From: Photobacterium salinisoli | Lineage (GTDB): Bacteria > Pseudomonadota > Gammaproteobacteria > Enterobacterales > Vibrionaceae | Reading direction: 5' to 3' | NCBI RefSeq assembly: GCF_003614885.1 | Contig: NZ_QZMS01000011.1 | Span: 558,001-622,000, forward strand | DNA: 64,000 nucleotides | In this document: positions 1-7,967 of the stretch, piece after piece | How positions within the stretch are numbered: the first letter of the stretch is position 1 | Layout: every line of letters begins with the position of its first letter | Program-made: the position numbers and the translations under genes | The notes under the pieces: model-generated | What the model was told of the DNA's origin: nothing | Seen by the model: only the letters and a program-made list of their open reading frames with translations | Databases searched by the model: none

Positions 1-664
1 CAGCCGCGATCAACAGCTGACCAAAGCCGTGTAACAGACTTTTCTCTTTATGCTGTTTCACCAGATAAAAACCACCATCGTCAAGTTTGACGATGCCCGC
101 CACCAGGCCATAGACGCCCACAGTCATGGTGACAGCAATCAGACTGACCACCAGCAATTGCGTCATCAGTGACATGCCCTGAACCGTGCCTAATGCAATC
201 ACAATAATTTCGGCAGACAGAATAAAATCGGTTCTGATGGCACCTTTAATCTTGTTCTTTTCGTATTCCTCAACATTCATGCCCTCTGGCAACTGGTCGT
301 GATCTTTCAGCGCTTCTTCCGCATCATCATGGGTGAGTTTATGAATGACTTTCTCTGCACCTTCAAAACACAAAAACAAACCGCCAATCAGCAGCAATGG
401 CACGATGAGCCAGGGAGCAACAGCACTGATTAACAGAGCCGCCGGGACCAGGATCAGCTTATTTTTAAACGAGCCTTTTGCCACCGCCCACACAACCGGA
501 ATTTCACGCTCAGCTCTGACCCCGGCTACCTGCTGGGCATTCAGGGCCAGATCGTCCCCGAGTACGCCTGCCGTTTTTCGGGCCGCGACCTTACTCATGA
601 CAGCAACGTCATCAAGCACGGTTGCAATATCATCCAGCAAAGTTAACAAACTTGCACCAGCCAC
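1..664 (-). CDS. DUF808 family inner-membrane protein (YedI-like), 3' end outside window
   Basis: The reverse strand encodes the first ~221 residues of a DUF808/YedI-type membrane protein. The N-terminus reads (M)[16 protein letters not shown], then [18 protein letters not shown], which is characteristic of the family. Hydrophobic stretches follow (around [19 protein letters not shown] and [15 protein letters not shown]). The start is GTG at 664, chosen because GGAGGGG lies just upstream and the family begins at this AGASLL motif. The frame is open to position 1, so the C-terminus is missing from the window. The family is annotated only as a predicted membrane protein and its function is not established. 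It is divergent from the oxidase operon to its right. Confidence 0.85.
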   Translation of the reverse strand, partial: MAGASLLTLLDDIATVLDDVAVMSKVAARKTAGVLGDDLALNAQQVAGVRAEREIPVVWAVAKGSFKNKLILVPAALLISAVAPWLIVPLLLIGGLFLCFEGAEKVIHKLTHDDAEEALKDHDQLPEGMNVEEYEKNKIKGAIRTDFILSAEIIVIALGTVQGMSLMTQLLVVSLIAVTMTVGVYGLVAGIVKLDDGGFYLVKQHKEKSLLHGFGQLLIAA

Positions 665-1002
665 ATCCCCTCCTCATTTTTTGGGAAAGCTTATCTTATT
701 GACTATCAGGCCATTTTGCCTGAGTAACCTCTTTCATAGTAAGACATTTTTCGGTGAAACCCCGCTTTCTCATTTACGAATCGTCTGCAGAGAAAACCCC
801 CAAAGCACTCGCACAGCATGGTGATGTCCGCTAAGCTTTTAATCAATATGACGACCAAACACAGCCGCTTTGTCTTTTTCTGACCGACAGCTGTGAATAA
901 AGCCTACACTGCGCGGGCATCAACACGGTTTGACTTTCAGGGTTCGGGTTACCGATTTTTGTTCCTCTCATGGATGCGACCAATTTCGGTAAAAGGTGAT
1001 AT
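665..1002. other. Intergenic region upstream of the cytochrome oxidase operon
   Basis: No convincing gene is visible in these 338 bases between the divergent DUF808 gene and ctaC. The region should hold promoters for both. A TTGACT hexamer near 929 is a possible -35 element for ctaC, but no good -10 partner stands out. Confidence 0.5.
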
Positions 1003-2121
1003 ATGGCAATAGCCATTGCCCTGATCATTATGGTCTTCGCCTCCATTGCCTTCCATATTTACAGCCCCTGGTGGCTGACGCCCGCTGCGTCAAATTGGGG
1101 GGAGATAGATAATGCGCTGCACCTGACTCTGATCATTACCGGGGCGTTTTTTATCGTTCTGAATCTGGTGCTTGCCTGGCTGATCATTCGCTTCAGACAC
1201 AAACCCGGCCGGCAGTCCCAGTTTCAGCCTGACAGCAAAAAACTCGAAGCCTGGCTGATCGGCATCACCTCGGTCGGCATCATCGCGTTGCTGGCACCGG
1301 GATTGCTGGTGTACGGGCAATTTGTCAGCGTGCCAGATGAAGCAAGGATTGTTGAAGTCGTCGGTGAGCAGTGGCGCTGGCGATTCCGCTTTCCCGGTGA
1401 TGACGAACAACTGGGTAAAAGTGACACCCGGTTTGTATCCAATACCAACCCGTTAGGTATTGACCCGAATGATCCTGCCGGGGCGGATGATCGGATTATT
1501 CTGTTACCCGAATTGCACTTGCCCCTTTACGCCCCCTATAAAGTGCTGCTGCGCTCCAAAGACGTCCTCCATGATTTCAACGTTCCTCAGTTCCGGGCAA
1601 AAATGGATCTGGTACCGGGTACTGTCACCCATTTCTGGGTAAGGCCCACTGAACGGGGACAGTTTGACATCCTTTGCGCTGAACTCTGTGGTGTCGGGCA
1701 TTTCAATATGCGCGGGCGAGTGGTCGTGGAAGACGAAGCAGAATTTGGCAACTGGCTGGCCGCACAACCGACGTTCGCCCAAACCCAGCGCCCCGCAGAC
1801 ACAACGCCAAGTGGCGAAGCACTTTCACAAGCTGATCTGATTGCGATGGGCGAGAAGTTATCTCAGATCAATGGCTGCATAGCCTGTCACAGCGACGACG
1901 GTAAACCGGGTATCGGTCCGACCTGGCTGGGGCTGTACGGCAAAACAGAAACCCTGTCGGATGATACGCAAACACAAGTCGATGAGGCTTATCTGAAACG
2001 GGCGATTCTGGAAGCCAATGCCGAACTAGTCAAAGGCTACCCAGCGGTGATGCCCGCGTATACGTTTAATGATCAGGAAATCGATGCCCTGATCGCTTAT
2101 ATCCAGTCTCTGGCGCAGTAG
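1003..2121 (+). CDS. ctaC: Cytochrome c oxidase subunit II with fused cytochrome c domain (caa3-type)
   Basis: This subunit accepts electrons from cytochrome c into the oxidase through the dinuclear CuA centre. After hydrophobic N-terminal segments (residues ~1-22, ~38-65 and ~83-107) comes a periplasmic cupredoxin domain. Its CuA motif CAELCGVGHFNM gives ligands C225, E227, C229, H233 and M236. The C-terminus carries a class I cytochrome c domain with a CIACH haem site (C292, C295, H296) and a likely distal Met at M350 (MPAYTF). The fused haem makes this a caa3-like enzyme. ATG at 1003 has AAAGGTGAT just upstream. It is first in a five-gene run with ctaD 20 bp downstream. The haem A synthesis and CuA/CuB assembly genes often linked to it are not in this window. 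Confidence 0.95.
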   Translation: MAIAIALIIMVFASIAFHIYSPWWLTPAASNWGEIDNALHLTLIITGAFFIVLNLVLAWLIIRFRHKPGRQSQFQPDSKKLEAWLIGITSVGIIALLAPGLLVYGQFVSVPDEARIVEVVGEQWRWRFRFPGDDEQLGKSDTRFVSNTNPLGIDPNDPAGADDRIILLPELHLPLYAPYKVLLRSKDVLHDFNVPQFRAKMDLVPGTVTHFWVRPTERGQFDILCAELCGVGHFNMRGRVVVEDEAEFGNWLAAQPTFAQTQRPADTTPSGEALSQADLIAMGEKLSQINGCIACHSDDGKPGIGPTWLGLYGKTETLSDDTQTQVDEAYLKRAILEANAELVKGYPAVMPAYTFNDQEIDALIAYIQSLAQ

Positions 2122-2141
2122 TGCTCGCGACAGGAGGAGAT

Positions 2142-3902
2142 ATGACAGCACAGACTCATCAACACAGCTCCGGGTATTCGCAATCGTTCTGGAGCAAGTA
2201 TATCTGGAGCCAGGATCATAAGGTCATTGCCATTCAATATTCTCTGACCGCCATTTTTATGGGGCTGATTGCCTTGGTCATGTCCTGGATTATGCGCCTG
2301 CAACTGGGCTTTCCCGGCACCTTCGATTTCATTGATGCCAATACCTATTATCAATCTCTGACCATGCACGGCATGATCATGGTGGTATACCTGCTTACTG
2401 CGCTGTTTCTGGGCGGATTCGGTAACTACCTGATTCCGTTAATGGTGGGCGCCAGAGACATGGTTTTCCCCTTCCTGAACATGCTCAGTTACTGGTTTTA
2501 TCTGCTGGCGTCACTGATATTGCTCGCCAGCTTCTTTGTGACCGGCGGTCCGACCGGTGCCGGCTGGACCCTCTACCCGCCGCAGGCCATTTTGCCCGGT
2601 ACGCCCGGCACCGACTGGGGAATCGTACTGATGCTGATCTCGCTGGCGGTCTTTATTGTCGCGGCCACCATGGGTGGTCTGAATTACGTCACCACTGTGC
2701 TGCAGGCACGGACCCGGGGGATGACACTGCTGCGCATGCCACTGACCGTCTGGGGTATTTTTACGGCATCAGCCATGGCCTTGCTGGCTTTCCCTGCCCT
2801 GTTTGTCAGTGCTGTGATGATGCTGTTCGATAAACTGCTCGGCACCAGTTTCTTCATGCCTGCCGTAATTTCCATGGGGCAGCTAACCGAGCACGGTGGC
2901 GGCAGCCCTATCCTGTTCCAGCACCTGTTCTGGTTCTTTGGTCATCCTGAAGTCTACATCGTTGCCTTACCTGCGTTTGGCATAGTCTCGGACTTAATCA
3001 GCATTCATGCCCGCAAAAACATATTCGGCTACAAGATGATGGTGTGGGCGATTCTGGCCATAGGGGTACTGAGCTTTGTCGTCTGGGCACATCACATGTA
3101 CGTCAGCGGCATGAACCCGTACTTCGGCTTTTTCTTCGCCATCACCACACTGGTGATCGCCGTTCCGACCGCGATTAAAGTCTACAACTGGCTGTTTACG
3201 CTCTGGAAAGGCGATATTCATCTCACACTGCCTATGCTGTTCGCTCTGGCCTTCATCAGCACCTTCGTGATCGGCGGCTTAACCGGTTTGTTTTTAGGCA
3301 ATGTGGTGGTCGATATCCCCTTGTCGGACACCTATTTTGTAGTGGCTCATTTCCACATGGTGATGGGCGTCTCACCGATCCTGGCGATTTTTGGCGGGCT
3401 CTATCACTGGTATCCCAAAGTCACCGGCAGAATGCTGAACAACACCATGGGCCATATCCATTTCTGGTTTACGTTTCTGGGGACCTACGCCATTTATTTT
3501 CCCATGCACTATCTCGGTGTGATGGGGATGCCAAGGCGCTATTTCGCCTGGGAAGATTACAGCTTTATTCCCGAATCGGCGCAGCACCTCAATGCCTTCA
3601 TTACCATCGCCGCTCTGATTGTCGGCGCGGCGCAACTGCTGTTTATCTTCAACATGTACTGGAGCTGGCGACATGAACAGGCAGTGGGCGGTAATCCCTG
3701 GCGTGCCACGTCACTGGAATGGCAAACCCCGGACACGCCTCCTAAACATGGCAACTGGGGCGATGAGCTCCCTGTGGTGTATCGCTGGGCCTATGATTTT
3801 AGCGTGCCCGGCGCCAAAGAAGATTACCTGCCGCAGAATATGCCACCCGACGATATCGCAACGGATGTGCCCGGCAGCGAGCCTGAGGAGTCAAAAACAT
3901 GA
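2142..3902 (+). CDS. ctaD: Cytochrome c oxidase subunit I (aa3-type)
   Basis: This is the catalytic subunit that reduces O2 at a haem a3-CuB site and pumps protons. The 586-residue protein has about 12 membrane spans. The diagnostic motifs are all there: HGMIMV (low-spin haem ligand), FWFFGHPEVYI (CuB His and the His-Tyr cross-link pair), WAHHMYVSGM (two CuB histidines) and VVAHFHMVMG (haem a3 and haem a ligands). The length shows no fused subunit III. ATG at 2142 was preferred over an in-frame GTG at 2121 because AGGAGGAGAT sits directly before it. The 3' end overlaps the next gene by 4 bp (ATGA), so the two are probably translationally coupled. Confidence 0.96.
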   Translation: MTAQTHQHSSGYSQSFWSKYIWSQDHKVIAIQYSLTAIFMGLIALVMSWIMRLQLGFPGTFDFIDANTYYQSLTMHGMIMVVYLLTALFLGGFGNYLIPLMVGARDMVFPFLNMLSYWFYLLASLILLASFFVTGGPTGAGWTLYPPQAILPGTPGTDWGIVLMLISLAVFIVAATMGGLNYVTTVLQARTRGMTLLRMPLTVWGIFTASAMALLAFPALFVSAVMMLFDKLLGTSFFMPAVISMGQLTEHGGGSPILFQHLFWFFGHPEVYIVALPAFGIVSDLISIHARKNIFGYKMMVWAILAIGVLSFVVWAHHMYVSGMNPYFGFFFAITTLVIAVPTAIKVYNWLFTLWKGDIHLTLPMLFALAFISTFVIGGLTGLFLGNVVVDIPLSDTYFVVAHFHMVMGVSPILAIFGGLYHWYPKVTGRMLNNTMGHIHFWFTFLGTYAIYFPMHYLGVMGMPRRYFAWEDYSFIPESAQHLNAFITIAALIVGAAQLLFIFNMYWSWRHEQAVGGNPWRATSLEWQTPDTPPKHGNWGDELPVVYRWAYDFSVPGAKEDYLPQNMPPDDIATDVPGSEPEESKT

Positions 3903-4513
3903 GCCGTAAGCCTGCACTCACCACACTGGCGTCGGGCAACCTGAGTCCGGCTCCGAATGCCCACTACCAGCCTGCCGGCACCTATGCGATCGCCTCGACC
4001 GGTTTGTGGGTACTCATGGGCGTTATCGGCGCATTGTTTTTCTTGTTTACGGTGGCCTATTACATCCGCCACACACTGATTGACTGGCAACCGCTCAACG
4101 AACCATGGCAACTGATCCTGAGCACATCGCTGCTGGTACTGGGCTGCATTGCCATACATCTTGCCGGACGTAAAGCCCGTTTGCTGCCAGCCCTCACCGC
4201 CTGTCAGACGGAGCTGATAATGGCGGTCTGCTTCACGCTCGGTTTTATTCTCGCGCAGTTATGGGCCTGGCAGGCGCTGGTCCAGATCAATCAGGGCGTA
4301 CTGGCTAATCCGGCGAACAGCTTTTTTTATCTCCTGACTGGTCTGCATGCACTGCACGTCATCGGCGGTGTTCTGGCCCTGGCTGTGGTGGTGTATCAGG
4401 TCTGGCAGGGGCAAAGGGACAATCTGCACTTATGGCTGCAACTCTGCGCACGGTACTGGCATTTCCTGTTATTCATCTGGCTGTTTCTGCTGGGCTTACT
4501 GCGATTAACCTAA
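3899..4513 (+). CDS. Cytochrome c oxidase subunit III family protein (first of two)
   Basis: A 204-residue membrane protein of the haem-copper oxidase subunit III family with five apparent membrane spans. The segment GLHALHVIGGVLAL followed later by YWHFLLFIWLFLLGLL matches the conserved end of subunit III (HxxHVxxG, then the YWHFxxxxW helix). It overlaps the ctaD stop by 4 bp. A second, longer subunit III-like gene follows after 33 bp. The oxidase therefore has two paralogous SU III-type subunits, either both structural or with one being the small auxiliary subunit seen in some proteobacterial clusters. Which one fills the classical SU III position cannot be decided from sequence alone. Confidence 0.88.
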   Translation: MSRKPALTTLASGNLSPAPNAHYQPAGTYAIASTGLWVLMGVIGALFFLFTVAYYIRHTLIDWQPLNEPWQLILSTSLLVLGCIAIHLAGRKARLLPALTACQTELIMAVCFTLGFILAQLWAWQALVQINQGVLANPANSFFYLLTGLHALHVIGGVLALAVVVYQVWQGQRDNLHLWLQLCARYWHFLLFIWLFLLGLLRLT

Positions 4514-4546
4514 TCTTCGCTACCCGCAGAACGAGAGGTTTTGATT

Positions 4547-5269
4547 ATGAGTGAAACCCAACCATCCCGGACGCCAACCCTGGGCAGTCAAACAGGTTGG
4601 ACAGGTGTCGTCAGCGACTATGCCGGCGATCGGGCGGCATTTCGCGTCTCGGCCAGCAAAACCATGATGTGGATTTTTCTGCTCAGCGACACCTTTGTGT
4701 TCGGCTGTTTTCTGGTGGGTTATATGTCGGTCCGTATGACCACGACTGACATCTGGCCACCGACCAGTGAGGTTTTTGCCTTAACGATTGCCGGTCATTC
4801 CATCCCTCTGATCCTGATTGCCATTATGACCTTTGTACTGATCACCAGCAGTGGAACTATGGCGATGGCCGTTAATTGCGGCTATCAGGGAAAGCGCTGG
4901 TCCACCGCCCTGCTGATGCTGATAACCGCCCTATTAGGGCTGACCTTTGTCAGTATGCAGGCGTTCGAGTGGAGCAAACTCATTGCCGAAGGTATTCGCC
5001 CGTGGGGAAATGAAGAAGGCGCGTCACAGTTTGGCGCCGCCTTTTTCATGATCACAGGTTTTCACGGGTTACATGTCAGCGTGGGCGTGCTGTATCTGAC
5101 GATAGTCGCCATTCGGGTCGCTCTGGGGAAATATGACAAGAAACAGGTGGATCCCCATGCCGCCGGCACACAGGGCGGAAGATACGAAATTGTTGAAATT
5201 ACCGGACTGTACTGGCACTTCGTTGATTTAGTGTGGGTCTTTATTTTCGCCTTTTTTTATCTGTGGTAA
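4547..5269 (+). CDS. ctaE: Cytochrome c oxidase subunit III (second of two)
   Basis: A 240-residue membrane protein with the full subunit III signature. It has a soluble N-terminus, MMWIFLLSDTFVFGCFLVGY as the first span, AFEWSKLI, the conserved FHGLHVSVGVLYL, and a C-terminal GLYWHFVDLVWVFIFAFFYL helix. Subunit III stabilises the catalytic core and its proton uptake and does not bind redox metals. ATG at 4547 was preferred over an upstream in-frame TTG (4541) because of the GAGAGG spacing. It sits between the shorter subunit III paralogue and the subunit IV gene, with short gaps consistent with one operon. Confidence 0.92.
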   Translation: MSETQPSRTPTLGSQTGWTGVVSDYAGDRAAFRVSASKTMMWIFLLSDTFVFGCFLVGYMSVRMTTTDIWPPTSEVFALTIAGHSIPLILIAIMTFVLITSSGTMAMAVNCGYQGKRWSTALLMLITALLGLTFVSMQAFEWSKLIAEGIRPWGNEEGASQFGAAFFMITGFHGLHVSVGVLYLTIVAIRVALGKYDKKQVDPHAAGTQGGRYEIVEITGLYWHFVDLVWVFIFAFFYLW

Positions 5270-5296
5270 CTCAGGCCAACCGTCAAGGAGGCTATA

Positions 5297-5641
5297 ATGG
5301 CAAACTCTGAACTCACTCATGATTCAGTAAAGCAGCAGCATCCAATCAGCCTGTATCTCAAAGTATGGGGGCTGCTCTTTGTGCTCAGTACCCTTTCATA
5401 TCTGGTCGACTATTTCCATTTACAGGGCATGTTACGGTGGAGCCTCATTCTGCTGTTTATGGCACTGAAGGCCGGACTGATTGCCGCCGTATTCATGCAC
5501 ATGCGCTGGGAAAGACTCGCTCTGGTGTATACCATTTTCCTGCCGCCGTTAGTCCTGCTGGTTCTGGTGGGGCTGATGGCCAGCGAAGCAAACTATATTT
5601 TTGCCCTCAGAGAATGGTTTTTCAGTCTGCCGGGCGGATAA
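5297..5641 (+). CDS. ctaF: Cytochrome c oxidase subunit IV (prokaryotic COX4 family)
   Basis: A 114-residue protein with three membrane spans that closes the oxidase operon. The segment KAGLIAAVFMHMRWERLALV is the hallmark of bacterial subunit IV (KxxLIxxxFMHM). It begins 27 bp after the previous stop with a strong AAGGAGG, and convergent transcription starts 41 bp beyond its end. The family is a small accessory subunit in caa3/bo3-type oxidases without redox cofactors. Confidence 0.9.
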   Translation: MANSELTHDSVKQQHPISLYLKVWGLLFVLSTLSYLVDYFHLQGMLRWSLILLFMALKAGLIAAVFMHMRWERLALVYTIFLPPLVLLVLVGLMASEANYIFALREWFFSLPGG

Positions 5642-5682
5642 TGACCCGGCAGACACCTGACCTGCGCCAGAGAACCAGGCGA

Positions 5683-6240
5683 TTAAGGCAGGGTTTTCAT
5701 CATGCGTTGCCATTTTTGCTGCATGGCAACCACCCAGTGCGGAGGAGATTTCCCGGTGCCGGCAGGTTTAAGTTTGTCGTGCGCCAGCGTAATGCTAGCC
5801 AACTGCAGTTCCTGCTCCGGCTCAACATCCACCATTAATACATGCTTGCCGGATTTCAGGACGTTTTTAAACCGGCGGAACTGATAATGCAGTTCCTGGA
5901 ATCCAAACAATCCCCCTTCCCAGGTAATGAATCCCAAAATCGCAATCGCCAGTAAAATGAACGGTGCCCAGCCAACCGCATCCGTCACGCCCGATGCGTA
6001 AGCCGCAATTAAGATGCCCGCTGCGGCAATCGCCCCGATCACCGCGCCAATTTCAGTTGAGTGGACAACGTCATTGCGCATCACAGATTGCACCGGATGC
6101 AAATGCTTATGGCTCGACACATCAGCATCTTTGTTACTGAGAACATGGATTTGCGGAGAAGTAAAACCACTCAGTTCCAGCTCATGTTCCACCAGCTCAA
6201 GCTCATCCAGGTCATCACTGATATAAAAGACCCGTTTCAT
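5683..6240 (-). CDS. Conserved membrane protein of unknown function (two-TM, stress-protein-like)
   Basis: A 185-residue protein beginning MKRVFYISDDLDELELVEHEL. A cytoplasmic N-terminal ~65 residues precedes two adjacent hydrophobic segments (about residues 66-110, EIGAVIGAIAAAGILIAAY and FILLAIAILGFITWEGGLFG). A C-terminal soluble domain with VLMVDVEPEQELQL follows. The soluble-hairpin-soluble layout resembles a conserved Vibrio/Shewanella family sometimes mislabelled as an NAD/FAD-using enzyme or magnesium transporter; no catalytic motif is visible. ATG at 6240 has AGGAGG just upstream, whereas the longer frame upstream has none. It converges on ctaF with no obvious hairpin between them. 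Confidence 0.75.
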   Translation of the reverse strand: MKRVFYISDDLDELELVEHELELSGFTSPQIHVLSNKDADVSSHKHLHPVQSVMRNDVVHSTEIGAVIGAIAAAGILIAAYASGVTDAVGWAPFILLAIAILGFITWEGGLFGFQELHYQFRRFKNVLKSGKHVLMVDVEPEQELQLASITLAHDKLKPAGTGKSPPHWVVAMQQKWQRMMKTLP

Positions 6241-6474
6241 GTTTGCCTCCTGACAGGTAGCCAACGAAGAAGGTCGCAAAGTCAAAGGTTACTTTCAGTT
6301 TACAAGGCCTTTGCAGAACTTTTTATCAGAATGAAAACTATTTTTTCGCAATATTGTCAGATTATCCTGCCAGAAGAGGTTTTTTACAGATGCGATAATC
6401 ATTGACATCAGGCTAACACAGGTCCTGCAAGAATCATGTAAAGTACCCGCTTTTCCCATTTGATGGCATTAATA

Positions 6475-6666
6475 ATGAAATCATTAACCCTGTTTGGCTT
6501 ACTGGCCGTCAGCCTGTCTCTTACCGGTTGTCAACTGACGCATGTTGAGGGCGAAGTAGACGGTGTGAACATCAAAGCCACCACTAATGGTGACTATGAT
6601 GATCATCATCATGGCGGCAACGGCAGTTTCTGCCCGCCGGGACAAGCTAAAAAAGGCCGCTGTTAA
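6475..6666 (+). CDS. Small lipoprotein with His/Asp cluster and C-terminal CPPGQAKKGRC motif
   Basis: A 63-residue predicted lipoprotein. The signal peptide MKSLTLFGLLAVSLSLTGC ends in an LTGC lipobox. The mature part contains a DYDDHHHGG cluster that could bind metal and ends in a two-cysteine segment CPPGQAKKGRC. Similar short lipoproteins with this C-terminus occur in vibrios, without known function. ATG at 6475 gives a standard signal peptide; ATG 6463 and TTG 6460 are possible upstream starts and no strong ribosome site distinguishes them. A hairpin terminator overlaps the stop codon. Confidence 0.65.
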   Translation: MKSLTLFGLLAVSLSLTGCQLTHVEGEVDGVNIKATTNGDYDDHHHGGNGSFCPPGQAKKGRC

Positions 6667-6678
6667 TTCAGCGGTTTT
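6657..6678 (+). terminator. Rho-independent terminator overlapping the stop of the small lipoprotein gene
   Basis: Stem CCGCTG (6657-6662), six-base loop, CAGCGG (6669-6674), then TTTT. The TAA stop codon lies in the loop. Confidence 0.75.
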
Positions 6679-6797
6679 CCTCCTTCTCAGCCTTTACCGA
6701 CAACACCATATCGCCGTCTGACATTGGCAGCTCTTTTTGCCATATTGCCTGAGTACACGCACGCTGCATTCACTGCTTCCCACTGACATGATGACAA

Positions 6798-7085
6798 CTA
6801 GCCTTTGCCCGTCAGCTTGCCTTTGAGCCATTGAAAAGCATGAAGCAGCGTATAAAACACGTTGGTTGATGCGTTGTACTCTTCCAGATGATAAACATAA
6901 TTAGAGCGAAACTTACCAACAGCGTCTTCTGCATTCTCCGCGTATATCACATCATCCTCGACCTCAAAGCCCTACTGGAGCAATGCCTTTTTTTCTTCAA
7001 TAAAGCTCGAAGAGGACATATTCAGGTAAGTAAATTTTTTCCTGTCGGTATTGGGCACACAGAAAAATTGATATTTATTGGACAT
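6798..7085 (-). pseudogene. Small conserved protein gene interrupted by an in-frame amber codon
   Basis: The reverse strand from ATG 7085 reads MSNKYQFFCVPNTDRKKF and continues to codon 37. TAG follows at codon 38 (6974-6972). The same frame then stays open with protein-like sequence (GFEVEDDVIYAENAEDAVGK, then NYVYHLEEYNAS) to TAG at 6798. If read through, the product would be 95 residues. GAGGG upstream of the ATG is a reasonable ribosome site. The composition fits a small cytosolic protein family that I recall from vibrios without a known role. The single nonsense codon suggests recent inactivation; a sequencing error or suppression is also possible. Confidence 0.55.
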
Positions 7086-7483
7086 TTAACCCTCATTCAC
7101 AGTGACGAATTACAAGGATGATTGGTATCTGGCCAGACTAACATCATCATTTCTTCATCGTATGATAACTCGCACATATAAAATACATTTATTATTCAAC
7201 CGTTTGACTAACTCTACATAATCAGAAGCATCCAATCACAACCAGTCACTGAAAGCCTCAAAACGCTCACTTTTCTTATCATAGAACCACGACAGTACCC
7301 TGCAGGAATGACCCGGAGGGATAATGCTCTCCTTCATTAGGAAACAAGTTGTTACACTTCTGGCCGATTGATTCAGAAGCCTTTTTGTGAACCCTGCCAA
7401 ACTCTGAACCATACTGAGGATTGTTAACAAAAAAATGGCTGGCTGCTTTTTAAATCAATTACATGACAAAACAGGATGAACAA
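7086..7483. other. Intergenic region, no supported gene
   Basis: About 400 A+T-rich bases between the interrupted gene and the DUF7282 gene. A 64-codon frame on the minus strand (7236-7430) starts with TTG, lacks a ribosome site and is not convincing. The right end should carry the promoter of the DUF7282 gene. Confidence 0.4.
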
Positions 7484-7903
7484 ATGAAAACAATCGTTAA
7501 AAAATCACTGATGTTGAGTCTGGCAATCACTTTATTAGGGACAACGGCCACCGCATATGCCGCGAACAGTGTGAAAGGTGCCAATCAGGATGTATCAGAC
7601 GGCACAGTAACCGCGGCTATGATTGAATCCGATGCGAATGGCTGGCTGGTTGTGCATCGCACCAATAAAGATATGAAGCCCGGGCCTGTTGTCGGCTATT
7701 CACCAGTCAAAAAAGGAATGAACCAAGATGTAGTCGCCATTCTCATGGAGCCTGTCGACACCGGCGAGATGCTGATGCTCATGCTCCACGGTGAGCAGGG
7801 CGGGATGAAAACCGGCGTGTTTGAATATACCCTGGGCGCGAAAGAAGACGGACCTATCCGCGAAGATGGCAAGCTGGTGATGGATATCATTACAGCCGAG
7901 TAA
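7484..7903 (+). CDS. Exported DUF7282-domain protein
   Basis: A 139-residue protein. It has a Sec signal peptide (residues ~1-26, ending TATAYA before ANSVKG) followed by one domain of about 110 residues. The pattern QDVSDGTVTAAMIESDANGW, then VVHR, GPVVGYSPVKKG, a PVDTGEMLMLMLH segment and GVFEYT fits the DUF7282 family. That family is common in archaeal surface proteins and its function is unknown. ATG at 7484 is used rather than ATG 7463 because AGGATG lies a few bases upstream and the shorter form gives a normal signal peptide. It ends just before a perfect bidirectional hairpin shared with the convergent M28 peptidase gene. Confidence 0.75.
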   Translation: MKTIVKKSLMLSLAITLLGTTATAYAANSVKGANQDVSDGTVTAAMIESDANGWLVVHRTNKDMKPGPVVGYSPVKKGMNQDVVAILMEPVDTGEMLMLMLHGEQGGMKTGVFEYTLGAKEDGPIREDGKLVMDIITAE

Positions 7904-7922
7904 TACTGCCGTATATAAAAAG

Positions 7923-7949
7923 AACAGCCACGCAATTGCGTGGCTGTTT
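7923..7949. terminator. Bidirectional terminator between DUF7282 gene and M28 peptidase gene
   Basis: Perfect palindrome AACAGCCACGCAA (7923-7935) and its complement (7936-7948). T/A tracts on both sides serve the two convergent genes. Confidence 0.85.
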
Positions 7950-7967
7950 GGGGTTAATCGCCGATGA

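Noticed and set aside
7236-7430. 64-codon minus-strand frame upstream of the DUF7282 gene
   Set aside because: TTG start, no ribosome site and no recognisable features.
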